From Acanthosepion pharaonis (lineage: Eukaryota > Mollusca > Cephalopoda > Sepiida > Sepiidae), in contig CAHIKZ030004140.1 of NCBI GenBank assembly GCA_903632075.3, positions 1,135,001 to 1,199,000 on the forward strand: 64,000 nucleotides of DNA, read 5' to 3'. Positions 22,641 to 33,230 of this stretch are shown here, one piece after another. How positions within the stretch are numbered: position 1 is the first letter of the stretch; the number at the start of each line of letters is the position of its first letter. The notes under the pieces are model-generated. The model did no database searches. It was not told the DNA's origin and worked only from the letters and a program-made list of their open reading frames with translations. The position numbers and the translations under genes were made by a program.

Positions 22641-23071
22641 TAGTTTCTTTGTAATCTCAGTAGTATTTGTAAGAAATTGTTGAAAAGCCTATTAGACCTA
22701 CAGTTTACTTTCTTAGCTATCTTCAATTGACATATAGCTGTATTTAAATCACCTTTCTTATTTTGTGGTAGCTTGATTATAATTCTGCTTTCAAAGATGT
22801 ATACTATACTATGTAATAAGGATTATTATAAACATGAACTTATTAGTTTCATGAATAAGGTCCTTAGCTTCAATCTGCAAAATATTTCTTAATAAACTTT
22901 TGATGATTATAACACTATGTAATTTTATTTTGTATGATTGTTTACCCAAAACAAGGCTTTGGTTGAATTTGTTTAGCAGGATATCAAGCTCTATTTATTT
23001 AGTTATTTAACACTGAAATCTAAATATACCAGATGCAATTTTATGCATTCAAATACAGATACTATGTATTT

Positions 23072-23229
23072 AGACTTGAGAAAGCCGTTTTCCTAAAAAA
23101 GTGTTTTAAGAGAAAGACTTATAAATTTCAACTGCTCGGCTGCTTGGTCAATGGATGCCAAATGTTTCCTTATAGAGAAATGGCTAATATTACCATTACC
23201 ATCAGAAAAAGTCAACAGTTTTCCCTCTC

Positions 23230-23318
<89 letters not shown>

Positions 23319-23457
23319 CTATCTCTTTCTCTATCTCCCTATCTCTTTCTATCTCTCCCTCAGTCAATGAATCCCAAATGTTTCCTTATAGGGAAATTGC
23401 TAATATTACCATTACCATTACCATCAGCAAAAGTCATCAGTTTCTCTCTCTTTCTCA

Positions 23458-23506
<49 letters not shown>

Positions 23507-23585
23507 CCTCAGTCAATGAATGCCAAATGTTTCCTTATAGGGAAATGGTTAATATTACCATTACCATTAGCAAAATTTGACAGTT

Positions 23586-23643
<58 letters not shown>

Positions 23644-23745
23644 CTTCAGTCAATGAATGCCAAATGTTTCATTATAGGGAAATTGACTAATATTACCATT
23701 ACAATTACCATAGGCAAAAGTCAATAGTTTTTCTCTCTATATCTC
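23072..23745 (+). repeat. Four-unit tandem repeat carrying a different microsatellite in each unit
   Basis: A conserved ~75-bp segment (CCAAATGTTTCCTTATAG ... ATTACCATTACCATnAGnAAAA) occurs at about 23157, 23369, 23521 and 23660. Spacers are (CT)n(TA)n at 23233-23318, (TATC)n at 23459-23505 and (TATC)n at 23587-23643. The long plus frame here simply reads the array. Confidence 0.85.
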
Positions 23746-24239
23746 TCCCTTTCCCTCCTTCACCTCTCTCTTTCTGTGGCTTTTTCTCAACTGTCAGTTG
23801 TGTCCAAGATGTGAAATTATTATAACTCCCCGACACACTTGATCAGTTTGGTCACTGAGATGAAAAAACTGAAGTCACATGTAATCTTTCAATCTGACTT
23901 TGTATTAAGTTATATGTGAGCAAAAGTTTTCATCTAAAAAGCCAATTTTCAACTTCATATTTAGTCTCTAGTTTTCAAAAGAATATGCTAGGAATTTTTG
24001 CAGATATTTAATAAATATCAGTCCTTTGAATTCATCAGTTCTATGTTGTTGTTGTTTCTTTTATTTCACCCCAGTGTTAGGACATAACATAAAACATCTG
24101 ATTTCACACCACATCAAGAGTTAAAATGACTGAAGGTCACCCACATTAAATTCATTACAAATTCTGTACTAATTAAGTGATTAGATGCCTATTTTGCTTA
24201 AAGAGCATTTAAGTAGGGTTTTGCCCTTAATTCAAGCAT
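23746..24239. other. Unassigned AT-rich sequence
   Basis: Nothing recognisable. Confidence 0.5.
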
Positions 24240-24562
24240 GACCATCAAACTGACCTTGTCCAAGCCAGACCAGCAGACTGACCTTATCTGATGATTGAAG
24301 TGAATTTTATCTAATCCAGACCATCAAACTGACCATATCCAAGCCTGACAATCAAAACGAGACTATCAAATTGTGTTTGTCCAAGTCAGACCATAAATTG
24401 ACCTTGTATAAATCAGACCATCAAATTGACCTTGTATAAGTCAGACCATCAAATTGACCTTGTTTAAGTTAGACCATCAAATTGACCTTGTATAAGTCAG
24501 ACCATCAAATTGACCTTGTTCAAGCCAGAACATCAGAATAACCTTATACAAGCCTGATAATC
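24240..24562 (+). repeat. 28-bp minisatellite
   Basis: Units of the form GACCATCAAATTGACCTTGT-nnAAGnCA repeat about 10-12 times. The central units (24410-24530) are nearly identical and the outer ones diverged. Confidence 0.9.
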
Positions 24563-25688
24563 TACTTAATACTTAACTTACACATAGGCAAAAGAAATAA
24601 AAAGATTAAAGTGACTTGATTTTATTTATGATTTATAAGAATAAAATTGTATAATACAATCTTTAAAAGCATTAATTTTTTACATAGAATCATTATTAAT
24701 TGTGAAAATTATTAATTGAAAATACCTTTATTTCTATTAAGGATTTGGTTATTAAAAATTCTTAATCTTGTGGTTGGGTTATTTGATTATTTTACAACCA
24801 ACAGAAAGAAAGTAAATAATCTTTTCAATGCTGAAAGGCTCATCTTAATTAGAAGTTTGCTGTGGTACAAACTTTTTACAACAAACGTTCTGCTTATTTC
24901 ACTCTTACTCAGCTTTATAACTCTCCACAAGAATATACTAAGAAAATATACTAAAAAAATTATCGATGATTCTTGGACATTGCTTTGGAAATAATAATTT
25001 TCATTGTATTTGTGAGTGTATGCTAATGAGTCTCACCAGCCAAGCACAGGCATTATTTCTCAGTCCTCTTATCCCTATTTACAGCTTATGAAAGGAGGCA
25101 TTTACTCAGTATTTATTAAAAAAGATTTTATCCAATTCTGATCTTCTTTCTTGAAGATTAATGGGTTGTTTTTTTTTCACTCTAGAGAAAAAAATAAACA
25201 AAAACTAAAAAAAGCAATTAACACTTTCACAGCTGCGTCTTTTAAATTGGAAAATAAAACAAAGATTATCATCAATGAAATGAATCCAGCAAAGTATCAG
25301 GGAATAAATGACTGAATTCTGGATATAAAATTCTGGTGAATTAATGCAGGTTTATGGTGAGATTTGGAGATGATGCAAATCTTGATAATAAACTCAAGGG
25401 ATTAAAAGTTGATCCTTCATGAAACTAAAGATTCAAAACAGTTTTGCCAGCCCCTCCCACCTAATGAAATGAAGAAAGGCAATAAAATGCGTGGAAATAA
25501 AAAAAAAATCTGAAATCTTTATGAGTTGAAAGTTGAATGTTTTGTCATGTGCTCCTGGATTCATTAAACATTTACTTTAATAACCAAATATGTTCTATCC
25601 TACGAGATTAATTTTTAATAATATTAAAAGCTTGAAATCTACTGCTTTTAAATGAAAATACATTCAGCATAACCATCAAGATGCTACT
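24563..25688. other. Unassigned AT-rich sequence
   Basis: The 92-codon plus frame at 24716-24994 is Leu/Ile/Lys-rich without motifs and is probably chance. Confidence 0.45.
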
Positions 25689-25724
25689 ACATATATATAT
25701 ACATATAATATACATATAATATAC

Positions 25725-25763
<39 letters not shown>

Positions 25764-25781
25764 TATATACATATAATATAC

Positions 25782-25820
<39 letters not shown>
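25689..25820. repeat. Compound (TA)n / (ATATAC)n microsatellite
   Basis: TA arrays with a duplicated ACATATAATATACATATAAA block. It forms the 3' tail of the adjacent minus-strand SINE. Confidence 0.95.
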
Positions 25821-25823
<3 letters not shown>

Positions 25824-26060
25824 ATCCACAGACAGACTGTTTTGCTGTATCACAGTTCATCAGTGTGGCTAGACATCCAATTGCTTCAAGCCGGGATTGA
25901 AACCCAACTGATTCGGCAACAGTTGAAGATTTTCCCCCTAAGTCATCGATGCACGGTTGAAAGAAAGGCAAACTTTTACATTTGTATTCACTTATTCTGT
26001 AAATAAACATGCCAATGATTGAGAGAGCTCAATTCAGGGAAGGGGAAGAGCCTTGTAATA
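25821..26060 (-). repeat. tRNA-derived SINE-like repeat, family S1, copy 2
   Basis: On the minus strand: GATGACTTAGGGGGAAAATC (A-box-like), CAACTGTTGCCGAATCAGTT (anticodon-stem-like, stem CAACTG/CAGTTG), GGGTTTCAATCCCGG (B-box-like), then the body ending in the (TA)n tail. The tRNA derivation is inferred from box spacing. It is not a functional tRNA because the acceptor stem is missing. Confidence 0.65.
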
Positions 26061-26144
26061 TTAGCAGTAATAGTCATTGTTTACAAATTCACACTTATCT
26101 TCCAAGAGTGCATAACCGAATTTAAGATTTTCAGGTGTGTATAT

Positions 26145-26372
26145 ATTGTCATCCAAAGGCAGACTATTTTGCTGTAACACAGCTCGTTAGTGTGTCTAGA
26201 TATCTGATTGCTTGAAGCCGGGATTGAAACCTAACTGATTCAGCAACAGTTGGAGATTTTCGCCCTAAACCATCAGTGCATGGTTGAAAGAAAGGCAAAT
26301 TTTTTTATATACTTATTCTGTGAATAAACAGGCCAATGACTGAGAGAGCTCAATTCAGGGAAAGAGAAGTCT

Positions 26373-26376
<4 letters not shown>
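26145..26376 (-). repeat. tRNA-derived SINE-like repeat, family S1, copy 3
   Basis: A close sister of copy 2, in direct repeat about 330 bp away, with the shared upstream segment GAGAGAGCTCAATTCAGGGA in both. The two copies plus intervening sequence look like a segmental tandem duplication. Confidence 0.7.

Positions 26377-26424
<48 letters not shown>
26377..26424. repeat. (TA)n microsatellite
   Basis: Pure TA dinucleotides. Confidence 0.95.
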
Positions 26425-26426
<2 letters not shown>

Positions 26427-26517
26427 ATGAAGTCATTAAAATGACTAAGACACAAAATAGGAAAGTGGTCCTTCCTGATAAGCGCAACAAATCACAAGAT
26501 ATTGTTCTACCCATCAA

Positions 26518-26556
<39 letters not shown>

Positions 26557-27345
26557 TCACTTCATCTAAACATTCTCAATATCATCAGCCATATCATCAA
26601 CTGACACAACTCCTTCTCTTCATCTTCATCAGCATAGTGATTGTCATGAGAATCACCATTCCTACTCGTCTTCTTCACTATCATCATTCAGATTATTCAT
26701 ATCATCAACTTCTCCACCAGCTTCCCCTCCTCATAATTGTCATCATCCATGTCATTTACACATCATCATCATCATTATTATCTCCTCCACCCCTTTATCA
26801 GCATCAACATTGTTTAGATCATCTACAGTTCCTCCTCTTCTTCATTATCCTCAACATGTCATCATAATTCATATTATCTCCTCCTCCTCCTCCTCTTCAT
26901 TATCATCATCATTAATCTTCATCCATCATCATCATCATTTATATTATCTACTACTCCCTCTATCATCATCATCATATCATCTCTTCTTCCTCCACCTCCA
27001 TTTCCTCCTCCTCAATATCATCTATACTATCTACTCTTCCCCATTATTATCATCACTGTTATCTCCTTCTACTTCTCCTCCTCCTTCTCCTCTTCATCAT
27101 CATCATCATCATTCTTCCTTGTCTACTCCCCGCCTTATCATCATCATCACTGTTCATATCATCTACTCCTCCTCATCATCATCATCATTCTTCCTTGTCT
27201 ACTCCCCACCTTATCATCATCATCATCATCACTCTTCATATCATCTACTCCTCCTCCTCATCATCATCATTCGTCATCAGCCACTCCTCCTCTTTATCAT
27301 CTTCATTGCTATTGTCATGATAATGACATCATTTCCTTAAGCACT
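26518..27345 (+). repeat. Cryptically simple (ATC/TCC/TCA)n region
   Basis: About 830 bp dominated by CATCATC and CTCCTCC with scattered TATCATC. Uninterrupted ATC runs occur at 26519-26556 and repeatedly after 26760. Three frames stay open because the composition lacks stops; the Ser/His/Leu-rich ORFs (26502-26867, 26810-27340) are not genes. Confidence 0.9.
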
Positions 27346-28255
27346 AAATATTCCTCAATTGTAATCAATCCTGAGGATTCACACAAAACATTCCTTCACA
27401 TTCCTCAACCTTACCTAATAACTTTTTATGACCTTGTCTTTCCATCCCATAATATTTTTAATCCAATAATTCATTTGCTAAATTTCTCCCTGACTTAAGC
27501 AGACTAAACTTAATACTCACTTAGAATTGCTTGTGTTCATTATTCTCATTAATTCCATCATCATTATCACTAATTATTTTCATCATTTTTATCATTATCA
27601 ATCTCTTTTTGTTCAAAAGAAAGAATAATCTTGCAACATGTAAAAATAAAAAAAACAAATTTTTAACTACAGTTAGTTCAGATTTCTATTTTTAATTTTC
27701 TAAATAATTTTCTCATCATTTTTCTTTTCATGTTGTTTTGCTTTCTGATGTTAGTTTGTTTCAGAAGCAAAACCTGGTGCAGGTCAAAAGTGGATTGAGT
27801 AAAACTTGTGTGTGACATGAAGCCAAATGATTTTTAGAGGAAATTTATTGGTGTTAGGTGAATAGATTTCAAACATTACCAAATAGTGTATTGATTCTGA
27901 TTTCTACAAAAGTTTTACTGTATTTTGATGAAATTTAAATGAAAAAGATGGCAAAAGAATCAGTTCTACAGTCATAGCCAAAATTCTTCTTAGAATTATT
28001 AATATTTGAATTCAGCTTTCTAGAAAATAAAAACACTCAAATAAAAATAACTTTTTCATCTTTGACTTAAAGGGTCATTTCATTTTCATGAGTTTGAAAA
28101 GACACCATTCAAAAATCTGAGTGCAGAATATTTAAGAAAATTGTTTTACTTTTCAACGGAAAAAAAATCAGATAAAAACAAAATGATTGAACATTGATTT
28201 ATTTCTATAGAGTATTTGGAATGATCACAGAGCAAAATGGGAGAAGAATTATTTT
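27346..28255. other. Unassigned AT-rich sequence
   Basis: No gene or repeat copy recognised. Confidence 0.5.
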
Positions 28256-28256
28256 T

Positions 28257-29095
28257 TACAATGTTAGTTCACCCAATACAGGTCCCACGAGCCACTCAAG
28301 GTAGAGGGCTACAGAGTGAGATTGTTGTAAGGAAGGAGGAAGGGAGAAGTAAGAAGTGTATATTATGAAGATATGGAGATAGATAGATATTGGACCCTGG
28401 ACTTGAAATGTTTTTTTTTTTGCCAGGGAAGTATCCTCCTGGGAGTGTGTTCCATAAATTAACAGTTTTGGGGAAGATGCTGTCTGAGTTACAAAGGGAA
28501 TGGGGATGATTTGCCACCGGAAATACAGCATGGCTGGTCCATGCTGTGAAGGTCTGAACTGGTGAAACTAAGAAATCTGATTCATCAGAACATTTGCCAT
28601 AGTAATAGTGATAGAGTAGTGAGATGCTAGCAAAGTTTTATCTGTGGGAAAAGACTTATAGAGTCATATAGAATTCATCACCTACAGGATGGCATTTATT
28701 CTTGGTCTGATTTTTGTTTAAGACAGAGTACAACAGTAGGAGTTATGCATTTTCTTGTGTTATACAAAGAACTGGTGATTATTTTTTTTTTTTGCATCTT
28801 TTGAGATGTCACAAATATAAATGTTCCACTTGAGGTTGGGAGTTAGTTTTTGACCAAGTAGGAATTTGAGGCAAGGGGCCTCTTTAAGGGTTTGACCATT
28901 CATCAGAATTGATGCAGGTTTAGGATCTGCTCAGTGGTGATGAAATATTACTAGTTTTGTTTTGGAAGTATTGAATGATCCCAGTCAATCTTTTCTCCAT
29001 TGAACTGTGAGATTTAGATCAAGGAAGAAATCAAGGACTGGTCATCTAGATATTTAGAGGTGCAGCCATGCGACATGGTGTCGTCTGTTTCTGTA
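28257..29095 (-). pseudogene. LINE family B, 5'-truncated copy with partial RT, copy 4
   Basis: The minus strand starts near the catalytic box: a decayed TDDTMSHGCTSKYLDD (about 29040-29090; the family box is YADD, here the tyrosine and alanine are lost). It continues with thumb-like segments (SILMNGQTLKEAPCLKFLLG and LTPNLKWN near 28840-28910), a YYYGKCSDEL-like block near 28590, and PKTVNLWNTLPGGYFPGK (28420-28470), then the family-B 3' UTR to 28257. A T-run/A-run and several shifts break it. This copy links the isolated 3' ends elsewhere in the window to an RT-encoding element distinct from family A. Confidence 0.75.
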
Positions 29096-29452
29096 ATTAT
29101 CAAGGATAGAAACTGAAAGATATTTAGGGAGGGTAAGTTAACACTGGGATATCTATATTTTACACATAAATGAAAACATATGTGCACACTCACATGCGTA
29201 CACATATGTATATACATATATGTTTACAAATAAAACTTCTATAAAAATATTAAAACAGTAAAAATTTCTGAAAATGTTGAAGGCTTCCAATTTTCAATTT
29301 ACTAATTAAAATAATTTACAAAATTTTGAAACCATTATCAAAATTGTAATTTATTAAGGAAAACTGAAAAATGAAAAATAATGCTTTTAATTATTTTTAT
29401 AGGTACACATCACTTGCTCTCTCCCCTATAACTCTTTCACAATCTCTCTTTC

Positions 29453-29453
<1 letters not shown>

Positions 29454-29483
<30 letters not shown>

Positions 29484-29535
29484 TTGTGTGTGTGTGTGTG
29501 TATGTATATATATGTATGTATGTGTGTGTCTAAAG
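29454..29535. repeat. (TA)n(TG)n(TATG)n microsatellite
   Basis: TA to about 29481, then GT and TATG repeats. 29100-29453 holds nothing assignable. Confidence 0.9.
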
Positions 29536-30540
29536 ATGTTTATATATTCAACACAAACACATATACATTAGTTCTTCATATTCTAGTATGACATCACCTA
29601 TGGTAATGCTGATCGTAATATTACCTACTGCCATCCATTAACCAAGCATATAGGGGTACTTTCAGTTGAAATACAAAAAATCTTTGTATGGGAACAATTT
29701 TTCTCCGGTCCAATAGCTGTTATTGCTCTTTCCAGCATTGATGTGGGGGAGACATCTTTCTTATCCTTTTTTTTCAAGTAGTGTGGAATGCTACCATCTT
29801 GATTATATCATTAATTTCTCTTCAACTTACATGTGCTATCCATTTTAGTTGTTACCATTGTTGAAAGTCTTCAAATTATGGGGTTTCTGTTATTTGGTAC
29901 AGTTCTTTGCTTGTGATTCTCTAACACAAAGTCCACAAGGTTTGAAGAAGAATAGTCCTTGCTAAGACCTACAAGATTCCCATGCTCAAGGCCATTTTTA
30001 ATTATTGATATGAGAAAATAGTTGTATACAGCTGCCATTTTAAATATTTCTGAACAAGTTTGATGCTATGCATGACATCCACATGAAAGCCTTGAAGTCA
30101 AGAGGCTATATAAGAACATGATTCAAGTTTTTAAGTTATGATTAAAACTTGCACATCAACTTATTTACTGTGGCATTTTTGAATGAGTCTTGCATAACAC
30201 CAGTCACATTTCATTTTTCTATGTCTGTTCTAGCAATATATTTTGTATGAACAGGAAAAAAATGACACCATATTTTGTATCTTCATAGATAAGAATTTTG
30301 GTTTATGTTTCCCTTTAAGATTTTTGCATAGAATGATGCAGTTGACTGTACTAAAGACGCTTTAAGGATAGTCACTAAGACAAAAGCCTCATGTTACTCA
30401 AATCAAAAATATATAAACAAAACGACTGACTAAATGATTTATTAATTCCTTGAATTTGATCCCAAATTTGGATTCTCTTCAGCAAGTTCCTTATTAGTTA
30501 ATCTGACCTACTATACCTGTGATAGATTTTATTTGTCAAA
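29536..30540. other. Unassigned AT-rich sequence
   Basis: Slightly less AT-rich than surroundings, with no open frame or motif. An old, unrecognisable retroelement is possible. Confidence 0.35.
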
Positions 30541-30544
30541 TTTC

Positions 30545-30855
30545 TTGGTTCCACCAGGTTTAACCTTCATGGCTAGGACCCACCATGCCATTTACATAGT
30601 AGCAAGCCATCTACATTCCCTCTGTATTCCATTGGTAAGGAGTAAGTTCCATTCAAACAGCTTTTTCCCATGAACCACTGTTCTGTGGAACAGATTCCTC
30701 AGAGGATGTTTCCCAATCGCTACAATCTTAACCTATTCAAAAGTCAACTGTTATCTTCCCCTCCTATCCATATAAACCACCCCTTAATGTAACACTCTAC
30801 CTTGAGTGGCCTCCGGGCCTTATACAGATTGAAACTTACTGTAAAAAAAAAGGTA
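30545..30855 (+). mobile_element. LINE family B 3' end, copy 5
   Basis: GGACCCACCATGCCAT, CAAACAGCTTTTTCCC, GTTCTGTGGAACAGATTCC, then TACCTTGAGTGGCCTCCGGG and GAAACTTACTG-A-tail. This is the cleanest example of the shared 3' end. Confidence 0.75.
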
Positions 30856-33120
30856 AAAAACATAATTCTTCTTTGCACCTTCCCAATGTCTACAAGACTA
30901 AACTGAAATGATTAACCAAGCATAAGATTCAAAACAACATATTATTCGCTCTAATCCATACTGTTAACGGTACAATGGGTTAAGTTGCGAATGCAAATTC
31001 TTCCATCTATAAAAACTGTTAGTGTTTTATTCAACCTTTGTTTTACTTTCAGATTTACATGACCCCAAAATGAAATAATAATCAGTGAAGGAATTGATCA
31101 AATCTTATTGATAAGCAAGATTTTCAGTTGACAAAATGTTTGTGTTTTTAATTATTTCTCTTTTTTCCTTTTATCAGGGTTGCTTGGCATTAACCAACTC
31201 AAAATAACATTCAAAATTGTCATAAGCAGACTCATTTTCTCTTATCAAAATTGGAATTAGAGAAAATAGACATAGAAATGATTAAAAAATCAGAGATCAT
31301 CTGCTGCTAACACAGCATTGTTTGAATTATGTATTCAACATAATTCAAACTAAGCTGTGAAAAATCCTCTTCCTTTTGGATAAAACTAAAATGCAATATT
31401 TTTCCTTTTTGCTTAAACAAGTGTTACCAGAAAACTTCAAAAACTTCAATTTAATTATATTATCATCTGTAATCAAAGATTCTCATGGAATTTAACAAAT
31501 TCATAAAAATTTTCTTTAGTTGTTTTTTATTCAGAAGCACAACTACATAGATTGAGGTGATTCATTTACATATGAAGTCAAAAAAACTATAAATAGCTAC
31601 AGCTATTACCCATGAGGCAGTTGAGTGCATACTACTTCACATGGGTCACTAACACTACACTACATAGATAAAATTGCTAGAGAATTGATCATGAAGATTA
31701 TGATGACTAAACGTTATAGTCACCAATGAATGATATAGTTATAGCGATCATTGTGTTAGTGATTGTCAGTGCTAGATTTTTTTTTTATCTTGATTGTTAG
31801 AGAAATGGACTGAAGGCTGGAAGTGGTTCCATTCTGATAGGATAAACAGTTGTCTTTTCATAATATTTTCTTTTCATCAACCCTGACGATAGCATTATGT
31901 CAAATGCTCCTCGATCTGGCTGTCATTTCTACATGAAACTATCTTCTTGACAACACTACCATCTCCACCACTCAACCTTACACACAAATACATACATGGC
32001 AATGCACTAATACACATACACAAATGCACTGTAGATACAATTGCACATATATACAAATACATCTTTGGATCCTCTAAATATACATATAACATATGTATGA
32101 ATCTGTTTGGACACACACACTTAAACAGAAGCACATAAATCTTTGCACAAACACATACACTAGTATGGCCATGATTATACACTAATATTTATACTCACAT
32201 ATACATACACATGTGTACAACACATAGATGGCATTTCAACACACTCTTATTCAAAGAAGTGAAGAAAATGCACACAACTAAATACCCACAAAGAACAAAA
32301 GCTGACCATGGGAAAAATTCTCCTTGCAAAAATAAAAACAAAACTTTTAACATCACTTTGCATTGTAACCAAACGCAGAAAAACAAATTGTGTTGATGTA
32401 ATGAATGTCAGTCAAGTATTTTTCAAAGCCAGAACAGGGAGAGAAATATTGTGGAAGTTTCCCATCACATAGTGTTTTGCAGTTAAGAAGAGAAAAAGGA
32501 AAATGTGTCCAGGTGCAAAAGACAGGTGTTTTCTTCATACCTGTAAGAACAACACAAATAATGTCTACTTGAGAAATGATTACAATAAGATGCCATTAGT
32601 TTTTTTTTCTATTTTGTCAAGCAAAATGATTAACTTTATTCACAGTGAATTTCTTCTTTTTATTGGTTTTCAGTTCAAATATTTGGTTGTAATTAATATT
32701 TAACTGTTATTGTGATTTGTCATTAGTAATTAACTGCAATTACTATGTCTAATGTAATTAGAAGCAGTTTAGTAGTAAGAAGAATACACAGAATTTGGTA
32801 ACATTAAATCGATAAGAGTCAATTCTTATTCATCTTTAAGAAAAAAAAGCTGTTCAGACTGTATAAAGGGCTGGGTTATTTAACCAGGAATAGCACCAGT
32901 AAGCTAAGTAAAATTCTTGTGACAGAGTTTCAAAGAATGGCCTAGAAAATCATATTAGAATTCCAGAATAGATTTACTTAAGAAATGAACACAGAAAAGG
33001 AGATGGGGGGGGTCAGAATTATTACAATTTTTATGTTAGAATTTTTCTCTTTGACGTTAATGCACTTAATTTCTTTTTGAATATAGAAAACATTCCTCCA
33101 TACACATATTCACATATAGA
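30856..33120. other. Unassigned AT-rich sequence
   Basis: No gene seen. Short CA/CACACA-rich stretches at 31980-32220. Overlapping frames on both strands at 31895-32540 lack motifs. Confidence 0.5.
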
Positions 33121-33124
33121 GATA

Positions 33125-33230
33125 TAAAATGTTTAATGTATTGTCATTCAACTCAAGGGAGGCTTGAACCCTAACTGAAAGTGCCAGTGACAAACGTGCA
33201 ACTTTCTCAGCCTTCAGGAATGTGAAATAA
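33125..33230 (-). repeat. Possible tRNA-derived SINE head
   Basis: The minus strand reads GGCTGAGAAAG (A-box-like) and GTTAGGGTTCAAGCCTC (B-box-like) about 40 bp apart. No second copy in this window. Confidence 0.35.

Noticed and set aside
24240..24562. Regular ~28-bp repeats that could suggest a CRISPR array
   Set aside because: Units are contiguous with no unique spacers, diverge gradually, and the sequence context is eukaryotic; it is a minisatellite.
24716..24994. 92-codon Leu/Ile-rich frame with membrane-like segments
   Set aside because: AT-rich chance composition, no motif and no neighbouring exon-like frame.
25880..25925. GAAAC in SINE S1 as another hammerhead-like core
   Set aside because: It lies within the complement of the tRNA-like B box and has no CTGANGA partner or stem II.
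26810..27340. 176-codon Ser/His/Leu-rich frame
   Set aside because: Low-complexity translation of the ATC/TCC region; adjacent frames are open for the same reason.
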